Assembly (NCBI GenBank): GCA_013329045.1
Contig: DUKZ01000036.1
Span: 1-32,579, forward strand
From: Candidatus Woesearchaeota archaeon
GTDB taxonomy: Archaea > Nanobdellota > Nanobdellia > Woesearchaeales > UBA9989
Reading direction: 5' to 3'
DNA length: 32,579 nucleotides
In this document: one piece after another, positions 7,273-13,760 of the stretch
Layout: each line of letters begins with the position of its first letter
Numbering within the stretch: position 1 is the first letter of the stretch
The notes under the pieces: generated by a model
Seen by the model: the letters and a program-made list of their open reading frames with translations, nothing else
Database searches by the model: none
Told to the model about the DNA's origin: nothing
Position numbers and translations under genes: made by a program

Positions 7273-8001
7273 ATGGATACTACCATATTAGAAGACCTGG
7301 GACTCACGCGGGCAGAAATTGGGGTGTATGTCTCCTTATTGGAACTTGGCTCTGCTCATGCAGGAGAGATCCTTCATGCGTGCAGGCTTCAAAATTCTGT
7401 TCTGCACCGCGCCCTTAACTCCCTTTCAGATAAAGGCCTTATTAACTCAATATTTGAGGGCAAGAGAAAAATCTACCAGGCAACAGACCCGGAGAACTTC
7501 TTTAGTTTTATTGATAATAAAAAAGACCGGTTTTTGCACCTGCTGCCTGAATTGAAGGCAAAGCAGCAGCTATCGCGGACACCTGAAAATGCTACAGTAT
7601 ATAGGGGGATAAGGGGAATAAACGAGGTGTATCGCCAACTAAGGGAAGAAAAAGGAAAAGAATACCTCTCATTTGGCGGGGGGAGGCAATGCGAGGAGCG
7701 GATGGGAACTCCCTGGTGGAGAAATCATCATATAAAACGAATCAAGAATAAGCTTCCATCAAGGCAGGTGTTCGATGAGACCGTCAGGGCCTCTGGTGAT
7801 TTTTTAAACAAAAAACCCCTGTCAAAAGTTAAGTATCTTCCTGCAGAATTTGCACAGTTTCAGGAGACTGTCATCGTAGGAGACCTGGTGGCAATCACGT
7901 TATTTACTGAAAATGCGTATAGCATCCTCATACGAGATAAGCTTGTTGCTGATGGATACAAGATGCATTTTGAAATCCTTTGGCGATCAACAAAGGGATA
8001 A
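7273..8001 (+). CDS. TrmB-family transcriptional regulator
   Basis: This 242-aa protein has an N-terminal winged helix (about 5-75: LEDLGLTRAEIGVYVSLLEL, then a recognition helix with VLHRALNSLSDKGLI and the wing KRKIYQATDP). That is the standard TrmB start. The C-terminal part (about 105-240) resembles the PLD-like effector domain of short TrmB proteins and lacks the extended sugar-binding domain of full TrmB. Archaeal TrmB proteins usually control sugar uptake and central carbon genes. It is divergent from the phosphoesterase/PEP-domain unit and shares its promoter region and a palindrome, so those genes are its likely targets. Confidence 0.8.
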   Translation: MDTTILEDLGLTRAEIGVYVSLLELGSAHAGEILHACRLQNSVLHRALNSLSDKGLINSIFEGKRKIYQATDPENFFSFIDNKKDRFLHLLPELKAKQQLSRTPENATVYRGIRGINEVYRQLREEKGKEYLSFGGGRQCEERMGTPWWRNHHIKRIKNKLPSRQVFDETVRASGDFLNKKPLSKVKYLPAEFAQFQETVIVGDLVAITLFTENAYSILIRDKLVADGYKMHFEILWRSTKG

Positions 8002-8026
8002 TACTGGTTTTCTCTATGTGTTTTCT

Positions 8027-8695
8027 CTACATATGCTCCTGGATTGTTCTTCTCAGTGCAGCATGGGATCTCATGAGGTCATCATCATGCACAAGGAACG
8101 TGAGCTCTGTCATTGTGGAGATGAGCTCGACAATGCTGATACTCTCCCAGGCCAGTGCACGGGTGAGAAGATAGAAGAACCCTGGCTTTTCAAACACTTT
8201 CTGTGATATTGTTATTGTAATTCCGGCAAGGTCATCAATAGTAACAATAACATCATCCTTTCGAAACTTTTTAAGGATGCTCTCCTTATGACGCTTGCTC
8301 GCTATAATATTTATCTGGTCAATGCCAGAAACGATTGAAAACATCCCCTTATTCATTACATCCAATTCAAGGCTTTGGATGATCCTACTCTGGATGATCC
8401 TATCTACCCGAAGAGTCTTTTTCAGGACTATCTCACAAAGGTCAGACTTTGTGGTAATCTCTGTTTCCCGATCAAATTTTAGCTTTGTTTCAAACTGAGC
8501 TTCCAGGCGATCATGCAGCCTTCGCAGTGCCATCATGATTGCCGGCGTCTTGACATCCTTTCTGAGAATCTTTTTTACTTCCGGCTGGAGGGACTCTGCC
8601 AATGCGGCGTAATTGATGATGCCGCTTGCCAATGCCTCCTGCAGGAAAGGCTTTTGCCGGATGATCTCCTCTGTTACATATGCGACATTGACCAT
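8027..8695 (-). CDS. ACT-domain regulatory protein
   Basis: In this 222-aa protein the C-terminal half (about 135-220) reads like an ACT domain: VTIDDLAGITITISQ, then KPGFFYLLTRALAWESISIVELIST, where the residues around PGFF and the ISI-E strand are typical of amino-acid-binding ACT units. The N-terminal part (about 15-65, FLQEALASGIINYAALAESL and KTPAIMMALRRLHDRLE) looks like a helical, possibly winged-helix DNA-binding module. This architecture is known from archaeal predicted regulators of amino-acid metabolism. It faces away from dapA-dapB, and the two promoters share a double inverted repeat. It probably senses an amino acid, perhaps lysine, and represses dapAB. Sensing and target are inferred. 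Confidence 0.65.
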   Translation of the reverse strand: MVNVAYVTEEIIRQKPFLQEALASGIINYAALAESLQPEVKKILRKDVKTPAIMMALRRLHDRLEAQFETKLKFDRETEITTKSDLCEIVLKKTLRVDRIIQSRIIQSLELDVMNKGMFSIVSGIDQINIIASKRHKESILKKFRKDDVIVTIDDLAGITITISQKVFEKPGFFYLLTRALAWESISIVELISTMTELTFLVHDDDLMRSHAALRRTIQEHM

Positions 8696-8706
8696 TTTTC
8701 GGATTT

Positions 8707-8743
8707 GTTAATTATTTAACAGAAAGTTAATATGCTATTTAAC
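8707..8743. promoter_or_regulatory. double inverted-repeat operator upstream of dapA
   Basis: Two copies of the same half-site pair occur in the divergent promoter region: GTTAAT-T-ATTTAAC (8707-8720) and GTTAAT-ATGCT-ATTTAAC (8726-8743). Repeats of this kind fit a dimeric regulator, most simply the ACT protein encoded next door. They also overlap the AT-rich promoter sequence of dapA. A strong ribosome site, GGAGGTGG (8756-8763), follows before ATG 8770. Confidence 0.55.
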
Positions 8744-8769
8744 TTTTATGGTCATGGAGGTGGGTTGTT

Positions 8770-9765
8770 ATGGGAATGAATGAACCGTTAACTGCAGAGG
8801 AACTTTCTGGGGTATATGTGCCGGTGATCACACCGATGCTGACTGATGGGTATCCAAGAAACAGGATTGATTATCCGAAGCTCGAGATGCTGCTTGATGA
8901 GCTCATTAGTGCCCGGGTTGATGGCATTGTGCCGTGTGCAACAACAGGACAGGATTGTACGCTGGGGCATGAGGAACATGTGCAGCTTGCCGTCCATGTT
9001 TTTTCGTATGTTGCAGGAAGGACAAGGGTGATTCCTTCAGCAGGGTCAAACTGCACATGGGAATCTAATGAACTAATGAACGCCATTGAGGCTGCCATCG
9101 GGCCCTCTACGTTTTTGCATGTTACCGGCTATAAAAATAATCCTCCGCAAACAGGATTAATTGAACATTTTGAATATCTTGCTGATACCATGTGTTCTGC
9201 TGGGAGCAACCTTATCATGTACAATGTTCCTTCAAGGACAGGCTCAAACATGCTGCCAAAAACAACAATCAGGCTTGCACAACACCCCAGAATTATTGGA
9301 ACAAAAGAAGCATCAGGAAATTTGGAGCAAGTAAGAGCGATTATTGAAGGAACTGATCCTGATTCTTTTAGAGTGGTTTCTGGTGAAGATAACATTGTGG
9401 CAGATATTGTTGAGATGGGAGGGTATGGCGTTATTTCTGCGTCGGCAAATATTGCTCCTTTGCCTTTCATAAGAATTGTTTATGCAGGCCTTGTTGGTGA
9501 TCATCCAATTGCACAGCAACTTCAAGAACACATCAATCCGCTTGTCGGGGCTGTTTTTTCAGTTAAAAACCCAATACCCCTTGCATATATGTTTGCAACA
9601 GAGGTAAGACCACCGCTGGTGGGTGTTACAAAAGAACAAGGGGCAGAAATAGATAGGATTCTCTTGGGGTATACTGATGGTGAACTTGGGATCAGAAGGG
9701 AACATTATTGCCATCTCAATGAGGCACGAATAGGTGATCCGGGACGTTTAGGGCTTACCAGGTGA
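8770..9765 (+). CDS. dapA: 4-hydroxy-tetrahydrodipicolinate synthase
   Basis: DapA condenses pyruvate with aspartate semialdehyde, the first committed step to diaminopimelate and lysine. The 331-aa sequence has the DHDPS/NAL TIM-barrel layout. It shows GVYVPVITPML at the start, CATTGQ with the Thr-Thr pair at 58-59, the catalytic tyrosine Y151 in YNVPSRTG, and the Schiff-base lysine K179 in IIGTKEASG. The family's usual GTTGE reads ATTGQ here. The C-terminus is some 35 residues longer than bacterial DapA. The start is fixed by GGAGGTGG six bases upstream. dapB follows 4 bp after the stop. Other members of this superfamily use other aldehydes, but the adjacent dapB makes the lysine/DAP role likely. 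Confidence 0.85.
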   Translation: MGMNEPLTAEELSGVYVPVITPMLTDGYPRNRIDYPKLEMLLDELISARVDGIVPCATTGQDCTLGHEEHVQLAVHVFSYVAGRTRVIPSAGSNCTWESNELMNAIEAAIGPSTFLHVTGYKNNPPQTGLIEHFEYLADTMCSAGSNLIMYNVPSRTGSNMLPKTTIRLAQHPRIIGTKEASGNLEQVRAIIEGTDPDSFRVVSGEDNIVADIVEMGGYGVISASANIAPLPFIRIVYAGLVGDHPIAQQLQEHINPLVGAVFSVKNPIPLAYMFATEVRPPLVGVTKEQGAEIDRILLGYTDGELGIRREHYCHLNEARIGDPGRLGLTR

Positions 9766-9769
9766 GACA

Positions 9770-10582
9770 ATGGCATGGATGATCAACGGGATGCCAGGAA
9801 AAATGGCAACAGAAGTGTATCTGCTTGCTCAGGAACGGGGTGTAGATGTTGTTCCTTACTCCCTCACTGGTCCGGATATCTCAGAGCGCATCTGTTTTGC
9901 AGGAAACATAGGAATAACACTTATCAAACCACAGGAAAGGTTCTGTTGGGTGCCAGAACTGCGGAGATTGTATCCCGACTTGGCATGTGTCGATTTTACC
10001 CATCCCGATGCGAGGAAGGAGAATGTTGAAAGGTATTGCGAGTATGGTTTTCCTTTCGTTATGGGAACAACAGGAAAAGATGGCGAAGTTCTTGAACAAA
10101 TAGTCAGGGACTCGGGAAATATTGCGGTGATCGCGCCTAACATGGCAAAGCAAATTGTTGCCTTTATGGACATGATGGGGTATGCAGCAGAACAGTTCCC
10201 TTTGGCTTTTTCCGGATATACACTCGAGATTGTTGAGAGCCATCAGAATAGAAAAGCCGATACCTCAGGAACAGCGCGGGCAATGGCCCGGTATTTCAAT
10301 GATCTTGGAGTGCCTTTTACTGTAGACCAGATTGAGATGATTCGTGATCCAGCAGTTCAGGAAGAAATGGGCATCCCTCATGAGTTTTTACCTGGGCATG
10401 CATGGCACACCTATAGGTTACTCTCAGAAGATGGTTCTGTGCTGTTTTCTTTTACCCACAATGTCAATGGAAGAAGGATTTATGCAGAAGGGACGCTTGA
10501 TGCGATGGCTTTTTTGGAGAAAAAAGTTGCCGAAGGTGCTCAGGGAAAGGTGTTTACGATGATGGATGTGCTGAGGGGATAA
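9770..10582 (+). CDS. dapB: dihydrodipicolinate reductase, plant-like type
   Basis: DapB reduces the DapA product with NAD(P)H. The 270-aa sequence opens with the nucleotide-binding MINGMPGKMATE and has FVMGTTGKDG (the family G-T-T-G) and IAPNMAKQ. The active-site stretch is ESHQNRKADTSGTARA, with H158 and K162. Classic bacterial DapB has E-x-H-H-x-x-K-x-D-A-P-S-G-T-A. The SHQ...DTSGTA form is that of plant and related DapB, so this is the divergent branch. The ribosome site AGGTGA overlaps the dapA stop codon (CCAGG-TGA), giving tight coupling. The first glycine loop, N-G-M-P-G-K-M, is slightly altered from N-G-x-x-G-R-M. Confidence 0.85.
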   Translation: MAWMINGMPGKMATEVYLLAQERGVDVVPYSLTGPDISERICFAGNIGITLIKPQERFCWVPELRRLYPDLACVDFTHPDARKENVERYCEYGFPFVMGTTGKDGEVLEQIVRDSGNIAVIAPNMAKQIVAFMDMMGYAAEQFPLAFSGYTLEIVESHQNRKADTSGTARAMARYFNDLGVPFTVDQIEMIRDPAVQEEMGIPHEFLPGHAWHTYRLLSEDGSVLFSFTHNVNGRRIYAEGTLDAMAFLEKKVAEGAQGKVFTMMDVLRG

Positions 10583-10594
10583 GTTTTTTCTTTT
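10583..10594 (+). terminator. oligo-T terminator after dapB
   Basis: GTTTTTTCTTTT follows the dapB stop directly. Oligo-U runs without a strong hairpin are sufficient for archaeal termination. Confidence 0.45.
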
Positions 10595-10676
10595 ACAAAG
10601 AAATTGCGCTGGGTTTAAAGCCCTGCTCTTTAGCATTCTTCACAACGTCTTTCGATGAACAAAAAATGTATTTCAT
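10593..10676 (-). CDS. possible 27-aa ORF or gene remnant
   Basis: On the minus strand a 27-codon frame (MKYIFCSSKDVVKNAKEQGF and seven more residues) begins at ATG 10676, preceded at 4 bp by GGTGA, a good ribosome site. The open frame extends upstream to a TAA at 10737-10739, with plausible protein sequence (HNTYRLNTSPNQFFGEI). This suggests the tail of a decayed longer gene. It lies downstream of the Bro-N gene, with a CTTTATAAAG TATA-like site at 10758-10767. Not recognised as a family, and it may be spurious. The rest of the 10583-10768 gap shows nothing else. Confidence 0.25.
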   Translation of the reverse strand: MKYIFCSSKDVVKNAKEQGFKPSAISL

Positions 10677-10768
10677 GATCTCACCAAAAAATTGATTTGG
10701 AGATGTATTCAACCTGTAGGTGTTATGTGTTTGCTGTTAAGAGTTTGGCCGTTTTCTTTATAAAGAGC

Positions 10769-11614
10769 TTATTTTTCCTTATTTTTGTGGCTTAGTCTCT
10801 TTTGTCCCTCTGATTTCTCTAAGAAATTATCGCTTGAAACTACACTTTTGCCAAGCTTTTGTTCGATGTCTTTTCGTGTTGATCCAGCAACGTCTCCGCC
10901 GTCTTTTGCGTCTTTTTTGAGTCTTGGAAACTCTTTTGAGTCGCGTTCCCTTGTGAATCTGGTGGTTGTCGCTTCTCCAAGCATGGTGAGAATGATCTCT
11001 ATATCATCCATGTGATCTCTGAGGTTTTCTTTCTGCAACCCTTTGAATTTCTTGTATTCGTTTGGACCCATGCCAAAAGTTGCTTTTGATATCTCGGCTG
11101 TCAGGATTGCGTACTCTTTTTCTGTTTTAAGGCCTCTTTTACCCCATTCATTTGTGAGCTCATCTCGTATAGCTATCCCTCTAACCCTCTTCTCTATCCA
11201 TTCTTCAGAATATCCTTTGGACTTAAACAACCCTTTCATACGTTTTTGGGCTAATTCTGGATTTTCAATCTCTTTTACCCTATCATAGCCAACTTTTGCT
11301 AACCATAGCTTGAATGGCTCTGCTTTTGGAGATGGAATAGATTGAATAATCCTAAATGCGCCTTCTGTATTGACACAGTTTGTCTCTCTTTTTTTGCCAT
11401 CTGGTGCCAGAAGTTCAAGGGGGGTACAAATTGTACCCCAGTTGGCATTAAGTACAGGATCACGGCTTCGCATCTTCTTGACATATTGCTTAGGGTCAGC
11501 ACTGTCTGTTAGAACTGAGACTATGTCAAATACAGAGAACCACCACTCGTTATTGTGCCATGTCCTCCTGATGTTCTTTCCCTGAAAAACCACGATTGCG
11601 TTATTTGCGTCCAT
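10769..11614 (-). CDS. Bro-N domain protein, DinD-like
   Basis: This 281-aa protein begins with a Bro-N domain (about 5-110): IVVFQGKNIRRTWHNNEWWF, then VFDIVSVLTDSADPKQYVKK, CVNTEGAFRIIQSIPSPKAE and FKLWLAKVGYDRVKEIE. The C-terminal half (about 155-265) contains EISKATFGMGPNEYKKFKGL, RDHMDDIEIILTMLGEATTT and KDGGDVAGSTRKDIEQK, the DinD-like tail seen in chromosomal copies. Bro-N proteins are known from phages, baculoviruses and mobile elements as DNA-binding antirepressor-like proteins; DinD inhibits RecA in E. coli. It is the last gene of a tightly packed minus-strand unit, starting 2 bp after the 81-aa gene. Role here unknown; probable mobile or defence origin. Confidence 0.75.
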   Translation of the reverse strand: MDANNAIVVFQGKNIRRTWHNNEWWFSVFDIVSVLTDSADPKQYVKKMRSRDPVLNANWGTICTPLELLAPDGKKRETNCVNTEGAFRIIQSIPSPKAEPFKLWLAKVGYDRVKEIENPELAQKRMKGLFKSKGYSEEWIEKRVRGIAIRDELTNEWGKRGLKTEKEYAILTAEISKATFGMGPNEYKKFKGLQKENLRDHMDDIEIILTMLGEATTTRFTRERDSKEFPRLKKDAKDGGDVAGSTRKDIEQKLGKSVVSSDNFLEKSEGQKRLSHKNKEK

Positions 11615-11616
11615 AT

Positions 11617-11862
11617 TTAATCCTCTGTGAAAAACTGCTTATTGAAGCAAGTATCACACATTCCGTTGTGCCAGTCCTTATTATGTGCTGAAATCTTAGT
11701 TTTGCATGTTGAGCAGTTAAAATTCATTTCTTCATCATGTTTTATATGAAAAGTACGCATTTTAGCTTTCATGTCATTTGGACCTAAAGTTTCAGCGAAA
11801 GAGCCACCCGACCAAATGCTTGGCTCTTCTACATCTTTTCCATCGAGTGTTTTTTGGGTCAT
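11617..11862 (-). CDS. 81-aa CxxC zinc-ribbon-like protein
   Basis: This 81-aa protein has two CxxC pairs in its C-terminal part: CSTC (about 50-53) and, after a H-N-K-D-W-H-N-G-M stretch, CDTC (about 69-72). This is the usual zinc-ribbon spacing. The N-terminal 45 residues are charged and not recognised. Its ATG overlaps the stop of the preceding 34-aa frame (ATGA at 11862-11859), and its own stop lies 2 bp before the Bro-N gene, so all are translationally linked. Likely a DNA- or protein-binding accessory of the Bro-N gene; function not known. Confidence 0.6.
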   Translation of the reverse strand: MTQKTLDGKDVEEPSIWSGGSFAETLGPNDMKAKMRTFHIKHDEEMNFNCSTCKTKISAHNKDWHNGMCDTCFNKQFFTED

Positions 11863-11963
11863 TTTGGTTTGCCTTCATTCGGTTTTAATGTATTAGTTCT
11901 AGCATATTTGATATTTTTAAGTTCAACTTTTGCCTGTTCTTTAGTTAATTGCCTTAAAATCAT
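11859..11963 (-). CDS. 34-aa microprotein in Bro-N operon
   Basis: This 34-codon frame (MILRQLTKEQAKVELKNIKY and 14 more residues) exactly fills the gap between the 57-aa and 81-aa genes. It shares ATGA overlaps at both ends: its ATG (11963-11961) overlaps the upstream TGA, and its TGA (11861-11859) overlaps the downstream ATG. Such exact packing on both sides is unlikely by chance and argues for real translation. The peptide is basic and probably helical. No family recognised. Confidence 0.5.
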   Translation of the reverse strand: MILRQLTKEQAKVELKNIKYARTNTLKPNEGKPK

Positions 11964-12133
11964 TTTTCAGCTTTGGAGGTCATTTTTCTTTTTTTCTTCT
12001 TCGGTATGTCCCAGTAAGGGCTTTTGCAACTAGGGCAGATTATCGGATTCAATTTCTTTTTTGAGCGAGGCATCCACTCATGCGTGCATCGCTCGCACTT
12101 ATACCCATCAACAACTATCTTAATTCTCCCCAT
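11960..12133 (-). CDS. 57-aa zinc-ribbon protein
   Basis: This 57-aa protein begins MGRIKIVVDGYKCERC and has a second pair in IICPSCKSPYWDIPKKKKRK. The knuckles C13-x2-C16 and C34-x2-C37 form a classic treble-cysteine-pair zinc ribbon, followed by a lysine-rich tail, as in small archaeal nucleic-acid-binding zinc ribbons. It is the first gene of the Bro-N unit. A CTTTAAATAG TATA box ends 22 bp upstream of the ATG and no ribosome site is seen, so the operon mRNA is probably leaderless. Its stop overlaps the start of the 34-aa frame. The SPYWD segment after the last knuckle resembles many archaeal small zinc-ribbon proteins. Function unknown. Confidence 0.65.
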   Translation of the reverse strand: MGRIKIVVDGYKCERCTHEWMPRSKKKLNPIICPSCKSPYWDIPKKKKRKMTSKAEK

Positions 12134-12154
12134 AGACTGAATATAACACAGCCC

Positions 12155-12164
12155 CTATTTAAAG
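12155..12164 (-). promoter_or_regulatory. TATA box of Bro-N operon
   Basis: CTTTAAATAG on the minus strand, centred 27 bp upstream of ATG 12133, fits a leaderless archaeal transcript. The rest of the 12134-12343 gap holds only this, a TTATATAG-like motif near 12223 and the palindrome at 12293-12311. Confidence 0.55.
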
Positions 12165-12292
12165 TTTCTTAGAAATCATCTTCACGATACTATACTTTAT
12201 GACGTAAGAAACGACAAGAGTTATATAGTAAATAGCTTCTTAGGGATGTACTTATATGAGCAAGTGATATGGTCAAGAAACCAAGTTTTAAA

Positions 12293-12311
12293 TATTAATA
12301 CTGTATTAATA
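12293..12311. promoter_or_regulatory. perfect 19-bp palindromic operator of antitoxin gene
   Basis: TATTAATAC-T-GTATTAATA is a perfect inverted repeat with 9-bp arms, 33 bp upstream of ATG 12344, overlapping a TTTTAAATATTAATA promoter-like stretch. Antitoxins of RHH/RelB type repress their own promoters through such sites. It also overlaps the in-frame ATG at 12311, which makes that start unlikely. Confidence 0.65.
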
Positions 12312-12343
12312 TGCTGTTAACTCCTTATGGGGCCGGTGAAAAC

Positions 12344-12592
12344 ATGGTACAAGCAATTATAGATATTGATGATCACACCAATAGGGTGCTGAATGTTGTT
12401 AAGGCAAAATATGGTCTGAGAGACAAAAGCGAAGCTATTGATATTATGGCCAAACAATATGAAGATGCTCTTCTAGAACCGCAACTGCGGCCTGAATATG
12501 TTGAGAAACTTAAAGAAATCAAAAAACAGAAAGGGATTCAGTTCAAAGGCATTGACGACCTTCGAAAACGGATAGGCAATGCGCGCGTATGA
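12344..12592 (+). CDS. antitoxin of RelB/RHH-like DUF2683 type
   Basis: This 82-aa protein from ATG 12344 is chosen because GGTGA lies four bases before it; an in-frame ATG at 12311 sits in the operator. The N-terminus reads MVQAIIDIDDHTNRVLNVVK, then LRDKSEAIDIMAKQYEDALL. This is a beta strand followed by two helices, as in ribbon-helix-helix antitoxins and archaeal DUF2683 proteins. The C-terminus (about 45-80, LRPEYVEKLKEIKKQKGIQF) is the toxin-wrapping tail. The toxin gene overlaps the stop (ATG at 12579) but is truncated after 22 codons. So this is an antitoxin left without a working toxin in cis. A perfect palindrome upstream suggests it still represses itself. Confidence 0.7.
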   Translation: MVQAIIDIDDHTNRVLNVVKAKYGLRDKSEAIDIMAKQYEDALLEPQLRPEYVEKLKEIKKQKGIQFKGIDDLRKRIGNARV

Positions 12593-12647
12593 GATAAAGC
12601 CTGGACTCCTCAAAAAGCTCGCTAAGCTCTCCAGGAGAGATAAGTGA
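12579..12647 (+). pseudogene. truncated RelE/YafQ-like toxin stump
   Basis: Starting inside the antitoxin gene, the frame MRAYEIKPGLLKKLAKLSRRDK ends at TGA 12645-12647. It matches the N-terminal beta strand and first helix of RelE-family toxins (Y-x-I-x-x-x-x-x-K-x-L-x-K-L-x-K-x-D). A full toxin is about 85-90 residues. The following T-rich sequence to 12735 does not continue it in any frame, so the remainder is deleted, not just frameshifted. The catalytic residues of the toxin would lie in the lost part. Confidence 0.6.
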
Positions 12648-12703
12648 GATGTTATATCCTTCCTTTGCTTATTTTGTTTCCTTCTCTCCTCCCTTTTGGG
12701 GAT

Positions 12704-12714
12704 AAGTTTTTATT
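12704..12714 (+). promoter_or_regulatory. TATA-like element of taw3
   Basis: AAGTTTTTATT lies 22-32 bp before ATG 12736, with a pyrimidine-rich stretch and no ribosome site between. This is consistent with a leaderless start. Confidence 0.35.
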
Positions 12715-12735
12715 CTCTCTTTTCTTCTTTTCCTC

Positions 12736-13296
12736 ATGACCTTTGACCTTCGAAAAAAACAGGTTCTTGCGAAGATTGACAAATCAAAAAAAGGAAGTGT
12801 TGATGAACATATCAAGCCAGTCCTTGATTACCTGAATAAACAGCCAGATTATTATACTACAAGCAGCTGCTCTGGAAGGATTCTTGTGATGAGCATCCCT
12901 CGCGGCGGAAAGAAAAATGAGGTGGAATGGCTGTTTGTCAGCCATGATCCTGTGAAGGCAGAAGAGGTCAGGGCAGCATTCAAGAGCCTGCCAAAACATC
13001 CCGTGTGGTTCCAGCAGGAACCCATGATTTTGCATGTGTGCTGCAAAACAACAACTGCTGCTGAGAGACTCTTGCAAACGGCAAAGAAATCTGGCTTTAA
13101 GCATTCAGGCATTACGGGGCTGAAACGAATCATCGTGGAGCTGGTTGGGTGCGATGAGATGGCAACAATCATTGCAGACGATGGAGGCCTTGTGATTGAT
13201 GCTGCATACCTTGAAATCCTCGTCCACGAAGCAAATGAGCGGCTTTCTAACAATCTTCGAAGAATAAAACGCCTTTATGCCTTGTTGAAAGGGTGA
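12736..13296 (+). CDS. taw3: tRNA wybutosine-type methyltransferase Taw3/Tyw3
   Basis: Tyw3/Taw3 methylates the 4-demethylwyosine-derived base at G37 of tRNA-Phe, in the wyosine pathway of archaea and eukaryotes. The 186-aa sequence is of normal archaeal length. It starts with FDLRKKQVLAKID, then has HIKPVLDYLNKQPDYYTTSS and the invariant SSCSGR (residues 43-48). Later come MILHVCCKTTTAAERLLQTA, GFKHSGI and KRIIVELVGCDEMATII. The C-terminus YLEILVHEANERLSNNLRRI is also conserved. The gene converges on the NUDIX gene, with a 22-bp overlap of coding 3' ends. This is strong support for archaeal origin. Confidence 0.9.
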   Translation: MTFDLRKKQVLAKIDKSKKGSVDEHIKPVLDYLNKQPDYYTTSSCSGRILVMSIPRGGKKNEVEWLFVSHDPVKAEEVRAAFKSLPKHPVWFQQEPMILHVCCKTTTAAERLLQTAKKSGFKHSGITGLKRIIVELVGCDEMATIIADDGGLVIDAAYLEILVHEANERLSNNLRRIKRLYALLKG

Positions 13297-13760
13297 ACCA
13301 GCAGGAATTTTTCCAAAACAACACCCTCCTCATTTTTTCTCATGACACAATCATAATACCCCCGCCTTTTTGCTTGGATGATATCCGTGATCATCCTAAG
13401 GTCGCTTGGGATGATGGGAAGCGAGCCAATGTCTGATAAAGGCACCCATGATGCCAATTCTTCTCCCCCAAGAGACCTTGTCAAGGGTTTTAGCCTGCAC
13501 AGATGGAGAAGGAAATGCTTTCGCTCTTCCCCGGAAATGACCACTTCTGAAATGACACTGATCAATTCTTCAAACTTCGCATCAATGTTTGTCTCTTCCT
13601 TAACCTCCCTGATTATCGCTTCCTGCAAGTGCTCATGATGCTCGATCTTTCCTCCTGGCAGGCCATAAAATCCAGCAAGGCTCCCCTCCCTTCGCTTGAT
13701 GATAATCAGATTTCCCTCCTGTACAATTGCTGCGAGCACCACAGAAATAGGATGGCTCAT
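13275..13760 (-). CDS. NUDIX hydrolase
   Basis: This 161-aa protein from ATG 13760 contains a complete Nudix box, G-x5-E-x7-REVKEETN-I, in GKIEHHEHLQEAIIREVKEE. It hydrolyses a nucleoside diphosphate linked to another moiety. The sequence before the box (IIIKRREGSLAGFYGLPGGK) and after it resembles the small MutT-like housecleaning or ADP-ribose types, but substrate cannot be fixed. A GTG nine bases upstream is possible, but ATG 13760 gives the standard ATGA overlap with the hydrolase stop, so I choose it. The 3' end overlaps taw3 in the opposite direction. Confidence 0.85.
   Translation of the reverse strand: MSHPISVVLAAIVQEGNLIIIKRREGSLAGFYGLPGGKIEHHEHLQEAIIREVKEETNIDAKFEELISVISEVVISGEERKHFLLHLCRLKPLTRSLGGEELASWVPLSDIGSLPIIPSDLRMITDIIQAKRRGYYDCVMRKNEEGVVLEKFLLVHPFNKA

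Noticed and set aside
10769-12133. Insertion sequence or prophage around the Bro-N gene
   Set aside because: No transposase, integrase, terminal inverted repeats or target duplications were seen; the unit has an ordinary archaeal promoter.
12311-12343. Upstream in-frame start of the antitoxin gene
   Set aside because: This ATG overlaps the palindromic operator and lacks a ribosome site, whereas ATG 12344 follows GGTGA.
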